Part shown: positions 1 through 10,629 of the stretch, piece after piece
Numbering within the stretch: the first letter of the stretch is position 1
How the letters are laid out: every line of letters begins with the position of its first letter
Assembly (NCBI GenBank): GCA_037576215.1
Contig: JBANDB010000002.1
Location: 6,572,001 to 6,636,000 of the forward strand
Direction: 5' to 3'
Length of the DNA stretch: 64,000 nt
DNA from: Armillaria gallica
Lineage: Eukaryota > Basidiomycota > Agaricomycetes > Agaricales > Physalacriaceae
Position numbers and translations under genes: made by a program
The notes under the pieces: model-generated
Seen by the model: the letters and a program-made list of their open reading frames with translations, nothing else
The model's database searches: none
What the model was told of the DNA's origin: nothing

Positions 1-339
1 GAAGTTGGATACTGGCCTAGCGCTACCAGGAAAAGTTGAACTCAATGGGGTAGGTTCCGGAGAGGCGTTGTGCAATTCTCTTTCAATCCTTGCACATTCC
101 AAAGCTGCTTCAGCAATGTTCACTTCAATCTCAGCTTCTATATCCCAAGGCTCTGTTCTTGGTCTTTTCCATGTTACAAGCGGAACTATACTAGCTGCTG
201 TTTCAGCTTCGTGGATTTCTCTACGCTCAGCTGCCTCTTGTTCTGCTCTAAGTTTTTGTGCTTCTTGTGCAGCTTGCTGCAATGATTGAACACTATTCAG
301 ATCAGGTTGAAGATAGGAATTGTCTTCCAGGTTGTAGAA
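1..339 (-). CDS. partial unidentified coiled-coil protein (runs off left edge)
   Basis: The minus strand is open from an acceptor-like GTAACAG just above position 339 to the window edge. The translation begins FYNLEDNSYLQPDL and continues into a Gln/Glu/Ala-rich stretch (QSLQQAAQEAQKLRAEQEAA) that would form a coiled coil. A mixed segment follows, with KRPRTEPWDIEAEIE near its middle. There is no start codon in the window, so this would be an internal exon of a gene lying mostly to the left. I do not recognise the family. The adjacent copia remnants mean it could belong to a mobile element. The plus-strand frame over the same bases is low complexity and is treated as a shadow. Confidence 0.35.
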
Positions 340-479
340 CTGTTACATTCAATACAAAGTTTTGAATCTAAATATAAACCCCCCCTCGCGGTGGGCTCCA
401 GATGAAAGGTGCTGAGCACCTATGAAGATATGATGTGCTACACATACCACACTACACTAAACACTCAGTAATTGCGGTT

Positions 480-1312
480 CAAAGGGAGGTATGTTATACC
501 AGGTTACAACACTTTGTACTATAGGATACAAGTTCTGGGTGCAATGAATATGATTTGTATAAGAATATATTGCGGTTTCCACTCTAAGTTCAACATGTCA
601 CTGAACACAAACTCAAACTGATACAGAATAACTGCCTGGTGCAGGTTCTGAACTCATGCTGGCTGCCTGGTGCAGTTTCACTACTGATACGTTGTGCCTG
701 GTTGCGACTTAAAACACACTGACTGGTTCTGAACTGTTTCTCGGGTCTGACTTTCTGTTTCTAGCTTAATTCTGTTCGCTTGCTTGTCTGTTCTTGCACA
801 CATGATGTGACCAGGTCACAATTTTTCTATTCCAGGTGAGTCTACGACTCGAAGCTCTTAACCAATAAACCTGTACTATTCACCTGGTAGTGTTCGGGGG
901 GGTCAGAAACCTGATTCCCCACTAGATACATGACCTGTATTTATACTATCCTACTGGTACACTATTACCAATCCTTTTTACTACTGACTAATATGCTTGC
1001 TGACCCAGCCTGGTGAGGATAAATGCTCTACCTGGCAGGTATTATCTCATCCATGGCTACCAAGTCAATCAATCCTACTAGATCCTCACCAGGCAATCAT
1101 ATAACTTTTTCTAGAATGCTGGGTGATTACACTATATGAGTCACAACCTGGAACCTTGGTCTACTGGATAGAATACCCGATCTTCTATTCAAGCATTGGA
1201 ACAGCCCATTTCAAAGTTACCAGGTGGACCTTTCTCTTTACAATGTGCTACTTTCTTTCTGTGTCTTACTGATTGGTGCAATATAATACTGTTGTATTGC
1301 CAGGAAATGTTA
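480..1312. other. noncoding block dense in CCAGG/CCTGG
   Basis: No gene is visible between the partial ORF and the copia tail. The block carries about 13 CCAGG or CCTGG pentamers (for example near 500, 631, 666, 698, 809, 832, 880, 1007, 1031, 1087, 1145, 1220 and 1301), often as CCTGGTGCAG or ACCAGGT. About two would be expected by chance in this length. Spacing is irregular, so it is not a clean tandem repeat. Confidence 0.4.
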
Positions 1313-1333
1313 AATTACATGCATTTTTAAAGG

Positions 1334-1680
1334 GTGTATGGCTGGCAGGCATATCAGTATGTTGCTACAGTGCACAGGGGCAGGCAATCCACATGGATGA
1401 GTTCATTCCTAGATGAGCTGGAGATCTACAAAGACAGGCCATACCCGTTAAACTGCAACAACAATTTGGCCATCAATCTGACTCAAAGCACAAAGGGCCA
1501 CAGGAAATCAAAGCACTTTGTGATGGATTATCATTGGATTTGTGATGCAGTTCAGCTTCGGGAGCTCAATGTCTGATATATTCCCTCAGAGGACAATCTA
1601 GCCAATATCTTCATGAAGATCATTCTGAAGCCTCACATGCTTACTCTATTAAGACATATGGGGATGACCAGGGTTTAGGT
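1334..1680 (+). pseudogene. Ty1/copia retrotransposon RNase H C-terminal remnant
   Basis: The frame reads DNNLAINL-type sequence (NCNNNLAINLTQ), then SKHFVMDYHWICDAV and, after an in-frame TGA at 1574, YIPSEDNLANIFMK. This is the end of the copia-type RNase H domain, whose usual pattern is SKHI..RYHFIRD...YVPSEDNLADIFTK. Reverse transcriptase and integrase are absent upstream, so this is a truncated tail. It is followed within 30 bp by a purine-rich tract (GGCTTCAGGGGGAG) and the LTR, the normal order at the 3' end of such an element. Confidence 0.75.
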
Positions 1681-1705
1681 TATGAGGTATAGGCTTCAGG
1701 GGGAG

Positions 1706-2105
1706 TGTCGAGGAATCAGCCTATACTGCCGGTTATTGATTTAGTTGACTTATTACCTATATTTAGATCCCAGTTCTCCTAATTTGAGCCATTAACCATG
1801 GCTGATCACTTCAAATGCACCTCAGTCATTCACCATATCAATGTGTGTCTGACTGAGTTATTGTTGTACTAACAATAATGCATATGGTCGGGAGCCACCT
1901 CAGTTTATACATTATTTAATGTTCTGAGAGTATACAAGGCACGAGTAGAATCTAAGAATAGGGTTTGTGTATGAGTGAGCATGTGATTGGGAGACTGGAA
2001 CCTTCCCTTAGCCATCACACTGAGGGCAAGTCATACTGCTCATACCTGAGCTCAGCCTGTAACAAAGCAATGAAACTCATTTAATTACTACTACTGTCTA
2101 TACTA
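1706..2105 (+). repeat. copia 3' LTR (approximate right edge)
   Basis: The LTR begins TGTCGAGGAATC directly after the polypurine tract at 1693-1705. It probably ends at a CTATACTACA near 2105. Only one LTR copy was found in the window, so the right edge is inferred from the terminal CA and the start of an unrelated ORF at 2115. Confidence 0.55.
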
Positions 2106-2114
2106 CACCTTTCA

Positions 2115-3080
2115 ATGCCACCTATTCCCTCTACTACCACTGCCACTTGTCTCAAAGTCAATCCACACCTTCTTCAGTGCCCCAACTTCACATCCAATGA
2201 CTTCTCATTCATCCGAAACGCTGTCCAATCCACCAATAATCTCTCCTCTCAAGACACTATCAACTGATTAGTCCAAGACTGGACCTCAAGGAACTTGAAG
2301 GAGCGAGACATTTGGGATGCTCACATGCACCAAGCCCAGCAAGCCCAAGACCATGCAACAGATGAGGCCTGTTTGCAGATTGAGAAAGAGAAAGAGACAG
2401 AACACAAAGAGAGAGAGAAGAAGCATCCCAAACTCTGGAATTTTGACCCGCTTTTGAAAGTGAGCAAGGAACAAGAACCTATCCTTCATCCCTATGCTCT
2501 CAAACAGCTCTCCGATTTTAAATACTGCCCTCTTTGGTACTTCACAAAGATGGCTTCCATTGAAGCCTCTGATGTTGTTAACTCTCTCGCTCCTGACACC
2601 ATGAACCTCCTCCAAGACACTACATCAGGTTCTCTATCATTCCAAGCATCCTCAACAATTACACCATCCAAGAATGCCATGTCTGACAAGGACTTATCTT
2701 GGTCCCAGTTCTCTTATGCTTTCTCTTGGTTCCTATGGGCTATTGGCTCTGTGAACTGGCCCAAAAAGACTGTCCAAATGTTTGCTACCATGTTTCTTAA
2801 TTTAACTCTTCATCCCTTCCGACAACACTCTAATGGCGAAACAACTCTTCTTGTCTATGCTGATGAAACCCACATGCAATGGCACCATGACATCGAGGGA
2901 GGAAAGTCTGGTCCCAATCTTAGCAAAATTGTGGCTGAAAGATTGGAAAACATCTCAAATGATCTACATGACCAAACCATGGTGTCCTCCCCAATGGTCT
3001 GTCTATTATATTGTGCTCTTGATGCCTATCTCATTATCTGCATTGTCCCATTGCTTGCCTGTCCTATCCTTTTTCATTGA
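2115..3080 (+). pseudogene. dispersed basidiomycete element ORF with in-frame TGA
   Basis: Reading from ATG 2115, the frame (start MPPIPSTTTATCLK) is continuous to 3080 apart from one TGA at 2265-2267. Downstream are a basic/acidic helix (IEKEKETEHKEREKKHP), the motif FKYCPLWYFT and a C-terminal segment with LLVYADETHMQWHHD. This arrangement (KEREKKxP, then a WYFT motif, then a long helical domain) matches a highly repeated hypothetical-protein family of agaricomycetes usually found in or near transposable elements; its function is unknown. The last 25 or so residues look out of frame. The TGA fits a CGA-to-TGA change. Confidence 0.55.
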
Positions 3081-3084
3081 TTGC

Positions 3085-3310
3085 ATTTCTCTACAATTTG
3101 GTTGCATGATGTTTTTAATGATTGTTGATGGCTCCAATGCCTCTCCTACTGTTTGGTTGCACAATGCTCCACAATGGCTGTAATGCCTCTGCTACTATGA
3201 TTTGTCGATGTTCACAATGGCTTTAAAACCTCTCCTACTACTATTGGTTGCATGATTTACTGATGTTCACGATGGCATAAATGCCTCTCCTCTATTGGTT
3301 GCATTCCACT
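3085..3310 (+). repeat. degenerate tandem repeat, unit about 55-60 bp
   Basis: Four imperfect units contain TTTGGTTGCATGAT, then TGTTCACGATGGC, then AATGCCTCTCCTACTA. They start near 3090, 3150, 3205 and 3260. The array lies immediately after the dispersed element ORF and has no coding continuity. Confidence 0.6.
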
Positions 3311-3349
3311 CTAGCTTGATGCAAGTGGTTCTGACAGTCGATACTATAC

Positions 3350-3554
3350 TACTACTGACAGCAAGAACAATGACTTCAAGTACTATTCTCGTCCTCAATC
3401 ACTCTCCCCTTTCCAAGATGACAGCTACGAACACTCAGAGTGTCTAAATGAGTCCACTACCCCCGAAAATATGTACCATTCACCCTATGATGAAAGTCAA
3501 GGGGACAACTTTGAAGATTCAGCTTACAATACTATCTTCCCTGAAAATCTATGA
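3350..3554 (+). other. short open segment, possible tail of the dispersed element ORF
   Basis: An open frame encodes an acidic, Ser/Asn-rich segment with PFQDDSYEHSECLNE and SQGDNFEDSAYNT, ending at TGA 3552. It has no start of its own and may be the separated C-terminal part of the ORF at 2115. A small triplet of the 8-mer TCTACTAT follows at 3571-3594. From about 3600 to 4700 I see no supported gene. Confidence 0.25.
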
Positions 3555-4699
3555 GCTACACTGCTCCCTTTCTACTATTCTACTATTCTACTATTCCATT
3601 ATGACTCTTCTCTCCTGTTTCTGGGGGATCACGCACTGCAGATGCATTGTTCAGACTCCTGCACAATCGGGGATCCTCAGCACATTGTCTCCCCCCAAAA
3701 AGTCTATGCGTTGAGCCGGAGAACTCCGGTTTTCGCCCATACACCTAATCTATTCACACATAGCGAGTGCGTCGAGATCATATGCACGAACATGTTGTCA
3801 CATGGCATGACAATCCTGTGACAAGGTGATGTGCCGCACCTTGCCGCACTCAATTCAGGTATTTTCTTGCCTCTTTCTGCCCTATCTCCTGTATTTTGGT
3901 CCTAACAGAGTCACTTTTAGTGAGGTTTGTACTGATGCATATGGTATTTTAGCAGGTACATATACTCCAAATCTGATAATCATTTAGATGTGATAATGCA
4001 TATCTCTGTCAAACATGTTCGGCAACGGTATGCATTATGAAATATTACATCTTGTGCATAAATCCCTGCGAACGAGGTCGGGAGTCACCCCATCGTATGC
4101 ATTATCACATCTTGTACTGTACATTCTTCTCCTCTGAAATCGATGCCTTTGAATTTATCATGAGCGACGAAGCAAAAGGCACAAGACTGACGTACGGCAA
4201 TTACGCGTCGCGAATTTTGAGATCCAACCCGCTGTTTCCAACTCGACGTGAGCAAGTATATTATCATCGTGCCCAGAGCGTCGGTTCAAATTTGACATTG
4301 TAAACGAAGGACGTTCTGCAGGTCTGTGCGTCCCCCGTTAGTCGCATTGAATCACAGAATAGGTAATGGATGGAGTAACGGAAGCACGGGCATTTGGATG
4401 TTTTCCGCTGACCTCCAACACGATCTTACCGCTTCTTTAATCATCATCGACGCTTGTATAGCAACGTCGTTTATAGTACATTTAGTGAAGATGGCATCGT
4501 CGAGTCGGTGGCTAGGATGCCGATGCGCTCGAAGGTTGATCGTCAAGCCTATGCAGTATTCGCAATGTGGTCAGGAATACAGCCATGGCTGAATAGGCAA
4601 CCTGTAAGGCGAATGGTACTGCACACCATCATTAGCGAATATCTCTGATGGTACATGCCTATAACCTCTTACCTGTAAATAGTGTGTGTCGTCCGTTCA

Positions 4700-5450
4700 G
4701 TTGCATCTACAAAGAACCAGGGAGATATAACGAAGCTTTGTGTTGACTTGATTGTGAACGCAGCCAACAAAAGTTTCCTAGGTAGGTGCTGAATGTAACG
4801 CAGAAATGAAGTCTTGCACCATGCCCGTCTGTGGCTATAAGATTAACCCACGTTCTCCGTGGTGGACAGGAACTTGCCGAAGACATAGCCTCCATAATAA
4901 TGGACACGGCCAATGTTGCTTTCATCCCCCGACCGTTGAGGGTTTTCCAAAAACTGAGTCGATGTCGAGCGCTCGAGGTTGAAGCAGATTTGTCATACAC
5001 AGATCCAATTGAGGAACTAGCCTTTCTGCTTCTCATTCGTGATGCAAGTTCAGGGCGGTCCCAGCGATGCTGTTGGGACAATGAGAGAAGGAACCCAAAT
5101 TGACTGACAGACGTACCGGATGGTTAAACCCGTATACAACCAACTCCGAATCGTCCTCCTCATCAATGTATACACCTGACACATCCCAGAAATACCGGCT
5201 AGACGTATCAGGCATGAAATAAAGTCTCATTCGCCACTATCGTTTCTTTAGTCCACGTCGTAGCCTCTCGGTGAGATGACAAACTCAATAAGTGCCGCAT
5301 GTGTCGATTCCTGCTCCTGCTCCTCATCGTCATGGGGAACCAGATGGCATGCACTCGACTTCTTCCTTCGTTGTCGTGAGAGATAGAGAGAGACTTGACG
5401 AGTTGTAAGTATTTGACGGCAACCGCGTCCTTTTATGCTGAGTCGCAATC
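4700..5450 (-). pseudogene. family U copy 1 (unknown family co-duplicated with metacaspases)
   Basis: Minus-strand exons match the copy at 26.7-27.6 kb. SSACHLVPHDDEEQEQE near 5360 matches SSACPLVRYDEEQEQGE, FMPDTSS near 5220 matches FMPGTSC, and VVYGFNHP followed by an intron (GTACGT...CAACAG) and HRWDRPELASRMRSRK near 5070 matches VGAYGHP followed by an intron and YSYWSDPASTADVRMS. The segment encoding FMPDTSSRYFWDVSGVYIDE is open and looks protein-like. The exons do not join in one clean frame by eye, so a pseudogene is likely. A region near 4965-5030 recurs at 20.7 and 21.2 kb. No domain was recognised. Confidence 0.4.
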
Positions 5451-5459
5451 AATGTGTTT

Positions 5460-7020
5460 CCATGTTCTGGCGTGGCAGTCAAGACAAGGGATGCTTACAA
5501 AGCCACCAGCTACCCCATGGAGCTGCGGTTACCAAGTCAGCGGACACCATCCCTTTTTACACGTCTTCACCACAGGACCACCATGGACGTCGACGTCGAG
5601 CTTGGGCCTGAGTACGGCGATTTTAATTTGTATCGTTTCATGGGCCCGAGCAACGCTGTTGCGCGCTTGTTCTCAAATGGTTGGCTTCGCCGTCGGCGCT
5701 GTTTCATTTTTCGGGTATATTAGCATCAGATTCACCGTGTATCAACGTCTCCTTCGCTTCCTCAAGCTTGTGGACCGTGCGCATGTCTCTGTATGTTTCA
5801 CTTGCGCGTGTTTAATTTTGTTTGATCCCTTACTAGGCCTTAGGCTTTCTCTAATGTACTCCATGAGGAGTCTCTATTCTACAGTGTGAGACTTCGTAGC
5901 CAGCACTTCGTCATGTCAGGCCTATGAACTCGGCCGTTCCTCAACCTTGGTATTAACACTATCTTCTTGCTCGCTCTACTGAATTATGGTTTCTTCCACT
6001 CCACAGGTTTTCACTATTAAGTTTTAAATCTGTCGAAAGATGGTTTCAATGGTGGGGTGACGTCCCCTGGAGTCTGAAGCGTTGTCCTTGCTTTTTGATT
6101 TCATTTCCCCATGTCTTAAGCTTGCCGGTTGTCATTAGCTCGCGGAAATGATCAATGCTCGGCGCTCAGCGCTCATGTTCCAACCACATACCATTGAGCA
6201 GCAATACTACGTCTGTGCATTGTTACCACTTCTCGTCATTCTGCTGATACTCTTTTTGGCCTGACAATCGACCTCAAGATGACCTTGGATGGACGAATTG
6301 TCAGTAGTGGACCAGAGTACCATATTGTGCAGAAATTACAGGTGAGAGAGCCTTTCGAGACTCTCCTTTGCCGTAGCGCTGCAACTTTGCGACCGATCAT
6401 GGATTATGATCACACTCCTTTGTCGTAGCGCGCCGTTTGAGCACGTAGCCCCTTGCGACGGAGTGACAATATGGATAGCGGCACTTCGGCCTCATTCACA
6501 TTGCGATAGCGCGTAATACACTCAGAGGCCTTTGGAATCGAAGATGGAGCGAAAATCCCACCGGTGGCATATCCAATGTCGGGACTTTCGATCATTTTTC
6601 GATGAACTTAAAGGCCTATTCAGAGCTCTAAAAGAATATCAGCCGCTCAAGGAGGAGATTCTAACCCACCCGAATAGACACCCCGATTCCCATATACAAC
6701 TTCGACGCCGATCAAATTCCTGCGGGCATACACGAAAATACCAGGCCTCATTAGCACTTCTTACTCCACGACTGCATAAGGCTGCTCACTTCAATCATTT
6801 GCCTTGCTTCTGCGACACCTTTATTTATTTATTGATCGTTATCGATGTGTTACCTCAAGAGCATCAAATTACCTCCTAGTGTCTCAAAGTTCATATCCAA
6901 CGCAGTATGACGGTCGACCCGCGAAGAACTTGCTTTCAGGCCACCGCAGCGTTTTCGTTGAAATGAACCATCGCGTCCGAAACGGAGTATTCCGCGGGAT
7001 GCGGACAAGCGTCAGAGACT
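5460..7020. other. intergenic region upstream of metacaspase A
   Basis: Only short ORFs occur. The best, from ATG 5583 (MDVDVELGPEYGDFNLYRFM), stops after about 47 codons with no recognised relative. No RNA gene or repeat was recognised. Confidence 0.3.
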
Positions 7021-7028
7021 GCTACATA

Positions 7029-7035
7029 TATAAAG
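7029..7035 (+). promoter_or_regulatory. TATA box of metacaspase A
   Basis: TATAAAG lies 86 bp upstream of the ATG at 7121, within the context TATAAAGTGTTGCGCTTC. The same string recurs at the equivalent place upstream of B, C and (diverged) D, so it is a conserved core promoter. Confidence 0.7.
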
Positions 7036-7120
7036 TGTTGCGCTTCTTTGCCCTGTGGCCGAACTCGCACCTACAATCCTACTGGCCGGAATCCTTCTCG
7101 CGTCTCTGTCTTTCATCCAC

Positions 7121-9595
7121 ATGTTTTTTAATTGGCTTAACATCACAGTCAGCACTATGTTGGACGTTCTGATGTGGTCAGGAGGATTTCAATTCTGTCG
7201 ACGCCTATTGAATCTCTGCTGTCCACATTACAGCTCCCCTCCTCCTCCGACGTAAGGAATCACTGCGTGAAAGAGGATTAATCTATTGACTCGAACATGG
7301 TAGGCTTGTAGATGGTTCAGAACAGTCGTCCTCTCCATCGTATGTCAATGCCAAAGTCCATGCGAAGAAATGGCAATAACCCTGAACTTTTGCAGTCCTC
7401 CTCGGTTGAATACCATTGGACGGTTGGTTTCTGTTTTCACGCCCTAGGGTATGGCATTGATTTTGCGACGGTTAGCCCTGCCCCGCCCTTGTTTGCGCTG
7501 GTTATCGGCATTGACAAGCACCTCTCAAACGGGGTCAGAGATCTCAGCGGCGCTGTTGCCGATACTGACGCCGTCAACGAATTTTTAGAAGTGACTCTCG
7601 GCGTCCCACAGTGCCAAATCAAGAATTTGCGCAACGAAGAAGCCACGAGAATTGCTATTGAGACAGCGATTCAGGACCTTGGGAACAATCCGGCGATCAA
7701 GAAGGACGACCCGATTCTCATCTTCTACGCAGGGCATGGAGCAGAGGCGAATGCACCGTCTGGGTGGCACAGTGCCAACGGGAAGATTCAAATGCTTGTT
7801 CCTTACGACTTTATCCTGGACGGGTCGACTGACTCCCAGCGAGGGCAAGGTGTACTACATTTGAGGCTCTCTCATCTCCTCGCAGACCTCGCAGCGAAAA
7901 AGTCAGACAACATCGTAAGGTTCCCGCTATTTCTGTCACGCGTGGTATCTGAGCAGGTGCACCGACAGACCGTCATTCTCGACTGTTGTCATTCTGGCTC
8001 GAGCACGCGAGCGGACGACAATGATCCCACTTTTGCCGTTCGCGGGATCGATCTCCCAGAAACTTATACAGTCACTCAAGACCTCTTGCATGACATTGAG
8101 CCAGATGCCCGGGCGAGTCTCGTTGCAAAGGGATTCGAGACGACAGGTCTGTTGTCACACGTGCTCCTTTCAGCGTGTAAGCACGGGCAAGAAGCCGGAG
8201 AAAGAGATGGACATGGCATCTTTACTTCAGCGTTGTTGAGCTTGCTACGGGAAAGTCAGGTGGACAAGCTTACTTACAGGGACGTGATAACCAATCTGCC
8301 TGATCTACCCGCGTAAGCCCGCCTTCGTGTCCTAGTGTGCTAACACTGATCTGTCCGTTACAGACAAGACCCGCAGTACGAAGGTGTCCACCAATCTCGA
8401 TGCCTATTCAATTCTAAAGTACCCGACCCACAACGCGAATTGTACCCCATCCTTGCATCCTCTGACATGCCGGGCCAGTACGTTTTGCAAGCTGGCGAGG
8501 CCCGTGGTATCACAAAGAACGCCGAGTTCGTTGTCTTCGCTGACAGAACTATGGCATCTGCTCTGGGAACCGTCGTTGTCAAAAATACCACCGCTTTCAC
8601 TGCTACGTGCGAATTCGCCTCGCGTGGCAATGGAACGCCTTTCCCTCTTACTGCTCCCGGATATGCTTTGCGGATTCGAGTCGGTGAGGACCAGGATGTC
8701 CGCCTTTTCATCGAGCCGGACGAAAGGTTACTAGGGATCTTTAAGCAAGTAGCCGACGAGATGCAACCAGGAAAGAGGGGATTCCGTTTGCTGGAGAGCC
8801 GCGATGATGGGCCGGACCTTGTCGTTGCCACGGATGGTGATGTTGTCCATTTCAAGATCATGGATAAGCTCTGTCGACAACATGGGCTGACACGCATGCC
8901 ATTCGAAGTTGACATCAATGATTCGGACGCCATGCACCGTATTCTTCGAAGTTCTGCTGACTTTTATTGGTACCTTCGCCATTCGAGCAAAGGGAGTCCC
9001 CTCGCCGGCACGCTCGAGTGTGTGAAGCTCAAAAATACCGGACAATACACCAATGGCTTGCTGGAGGTTTTAATGCCTGATCCCAAAGGCCATAATCTGA
9101 TCATCGGAGGTGTGATTATGGTTGATGTCAATAAGGATGCGATCTATGGATTCAAGATTACCAATACGATGTCTGTACCTCTTTATGTTTCGATGTTCTA
9201 TTTCGATGTCAGTGATTTGAGCATCGGTACGTCGTCCTGCCGATCCTCACTTCCCGTTCACTGACCAGATTATCTGCCTTTCAGATCCGTACTATCAACC
9301 GGGACGTGCGAAGAAAGACACCGACGTTTCCCTTCCTCCTGGAGAAATGTTGTCCATTGGGTACGGCGCAAGTGGCACGGTTCCGCACAGGTACACACTC
9401 AGAAAGGGACAGGCTGTCGATGTCGGATTCCTGAAGCTCTTCTTCTCGACGGAATATCTAGACTTATCCGGCGTAGCCCAAGGTTCGCCTTTCACAGAAT
9501 GCCGTGGGGGGAGGCGAGTCGCACCGGATAGTAGGTACTTATGGGACACTTTGTGTGTTGCCGTCGTTCAGAAAAAGGGAGACGGCGCCTCGTGA
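7121..9595 (+). CDS. metacaspase-like C14 caspase-domain protein, copy A
   Basis: The eight-exon model gives 697 aa. Exons are 7121-7176, 7234-7251, 7304-7339, 7396-7422, 7476-7914, 7969-8312, 8364-9226 and 9285-9595; all introns are 51-58 nt GT-AG and phases agree. The N-terminus MFFNWLNITVSTMLDVLM is hydrophobic, then comes a Pro/Ser-rich linker (SPPPPTLVDG). The caspase fold starts at PLFALVIGID (about residue 50). The catalytic His is in FYAGHGAEA (about 133) and the Cys in ILDCCHSG (about 199). The C-terminal half (about 315-697) is a beta-rich region ending in an exon with IGYGASGTVPHRYTLRKGQ and VGFLKLFFSTEY, a tail typical of agaricomycete caspase-domain proteins. Such enzymes cleave after Arg/Lys and take part in stress or cell-death responses; membrane attachment through the N-terminus is inferred. 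The gene is tail-to-tail with copy B. No lesion was seen. Confidence 0.88.
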
Positions 9596-10629
9596 GGCTA
9601 GGACTGCACCAGTCCAGACAGGTATTAGTTCCGTTCGTACTGATGCCTTTGGCAGCTGACACTGTTGAATGTTAGTCCATAGACATTTTCCACCTTTCAG
9701 CCTGTAGTTCATCGTCGATGTCATCAATGTGTCCCAACATTATTCTGGCAACCATTTTGAGAAACTTGAAGCAATGATTTGCATTCCTAACTTCTTACCA
9801 TTAAAAGGGTGAGTCATTATTCCTCGCTGCATGACAGCCTCCTTCAACTTGCCTTCATCTGGAGCAGCTACCTGGCCCATATTCTCAGGTTTACTGGGAA
9901 ATCGGGGAGAGAGCATAGCGCCGCCCAAGTTTTGACGGTCTCTGCATAATTCTACTTGCCTCATCTCCAATTATGCCGCCTACTGTACTCATATAACTGT
10001 CAGGAATGAAAATTTGAGTACCAAGGACTCGATCACTCTGCGTAGTAAATGATTTCGCTGCTGCACAGTGTGTCTGCGAGTGTGCTGCTTGATAGTGATT
10101 GTGCCTCAGTCATCAGAAGCTGCATAACTACACCATTTCTTGTTGACCTCGGGCTAACGACAATCATAAATCATTCTTTACAATGCTGGGATGTCTTGTC
10201 AAGATCTCCCCTCTTCCCTTCCACTAAGTTTCTCTCTTTCTCTTGTTTCTTTGTATTTATTTAATTTTAATTTCCGGACCAACCTAGCATGTGCCAGCTG
10301 AAGGTCACGGAATGACTTCGTGTCTATGGGACCTAGGGAAAGGGGAGCAATTCAGCTCATTCAAATACCGAACATCGAAGAAAATGAGGGATTGCAAAGT
10401 AATCTTGATCTTGGAGTAATTATGATTCCTTGGTCACGAAGGCTTGTTAAAATCAAGCTCATAAAAGACTGCATACATAACTAAGAACAAACTAAGAAGG
10501 CGAGCTGCTTACTCATAATGTTCGTAATGATAGCAAGGCATATCAAAGATAGACTGCGACGTGAAAATAGAGCAATTTCAGAAAACTGGGAATCATACTG
10601 GCCACCCAGCAATCATACCTGCCTCGTCA
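9596..10629. other. convergent intergenic region between A and B
   Basis: This is the 3' flank shared by the two convergent genes. No ORF above noise was seen. The B-proximal part (10445-10560) resembles 27600-27700 next to fragment E, which places fragment E in the same duplication. Confidence 0.4.

Noticed and set aside
4037..4648. Several 60-90 codon frames between the retroelement debris and U copy 1
   Set aside because: No motif, splice signal or second copy in the window supports them.
8358..9045. Long minus frames opposite metacaspase A (and the equivalents opposite B, C and D)
   Set aside because: They are shadows of the C-terminal coding exon and recur at the same place in each paralogue for that reason.
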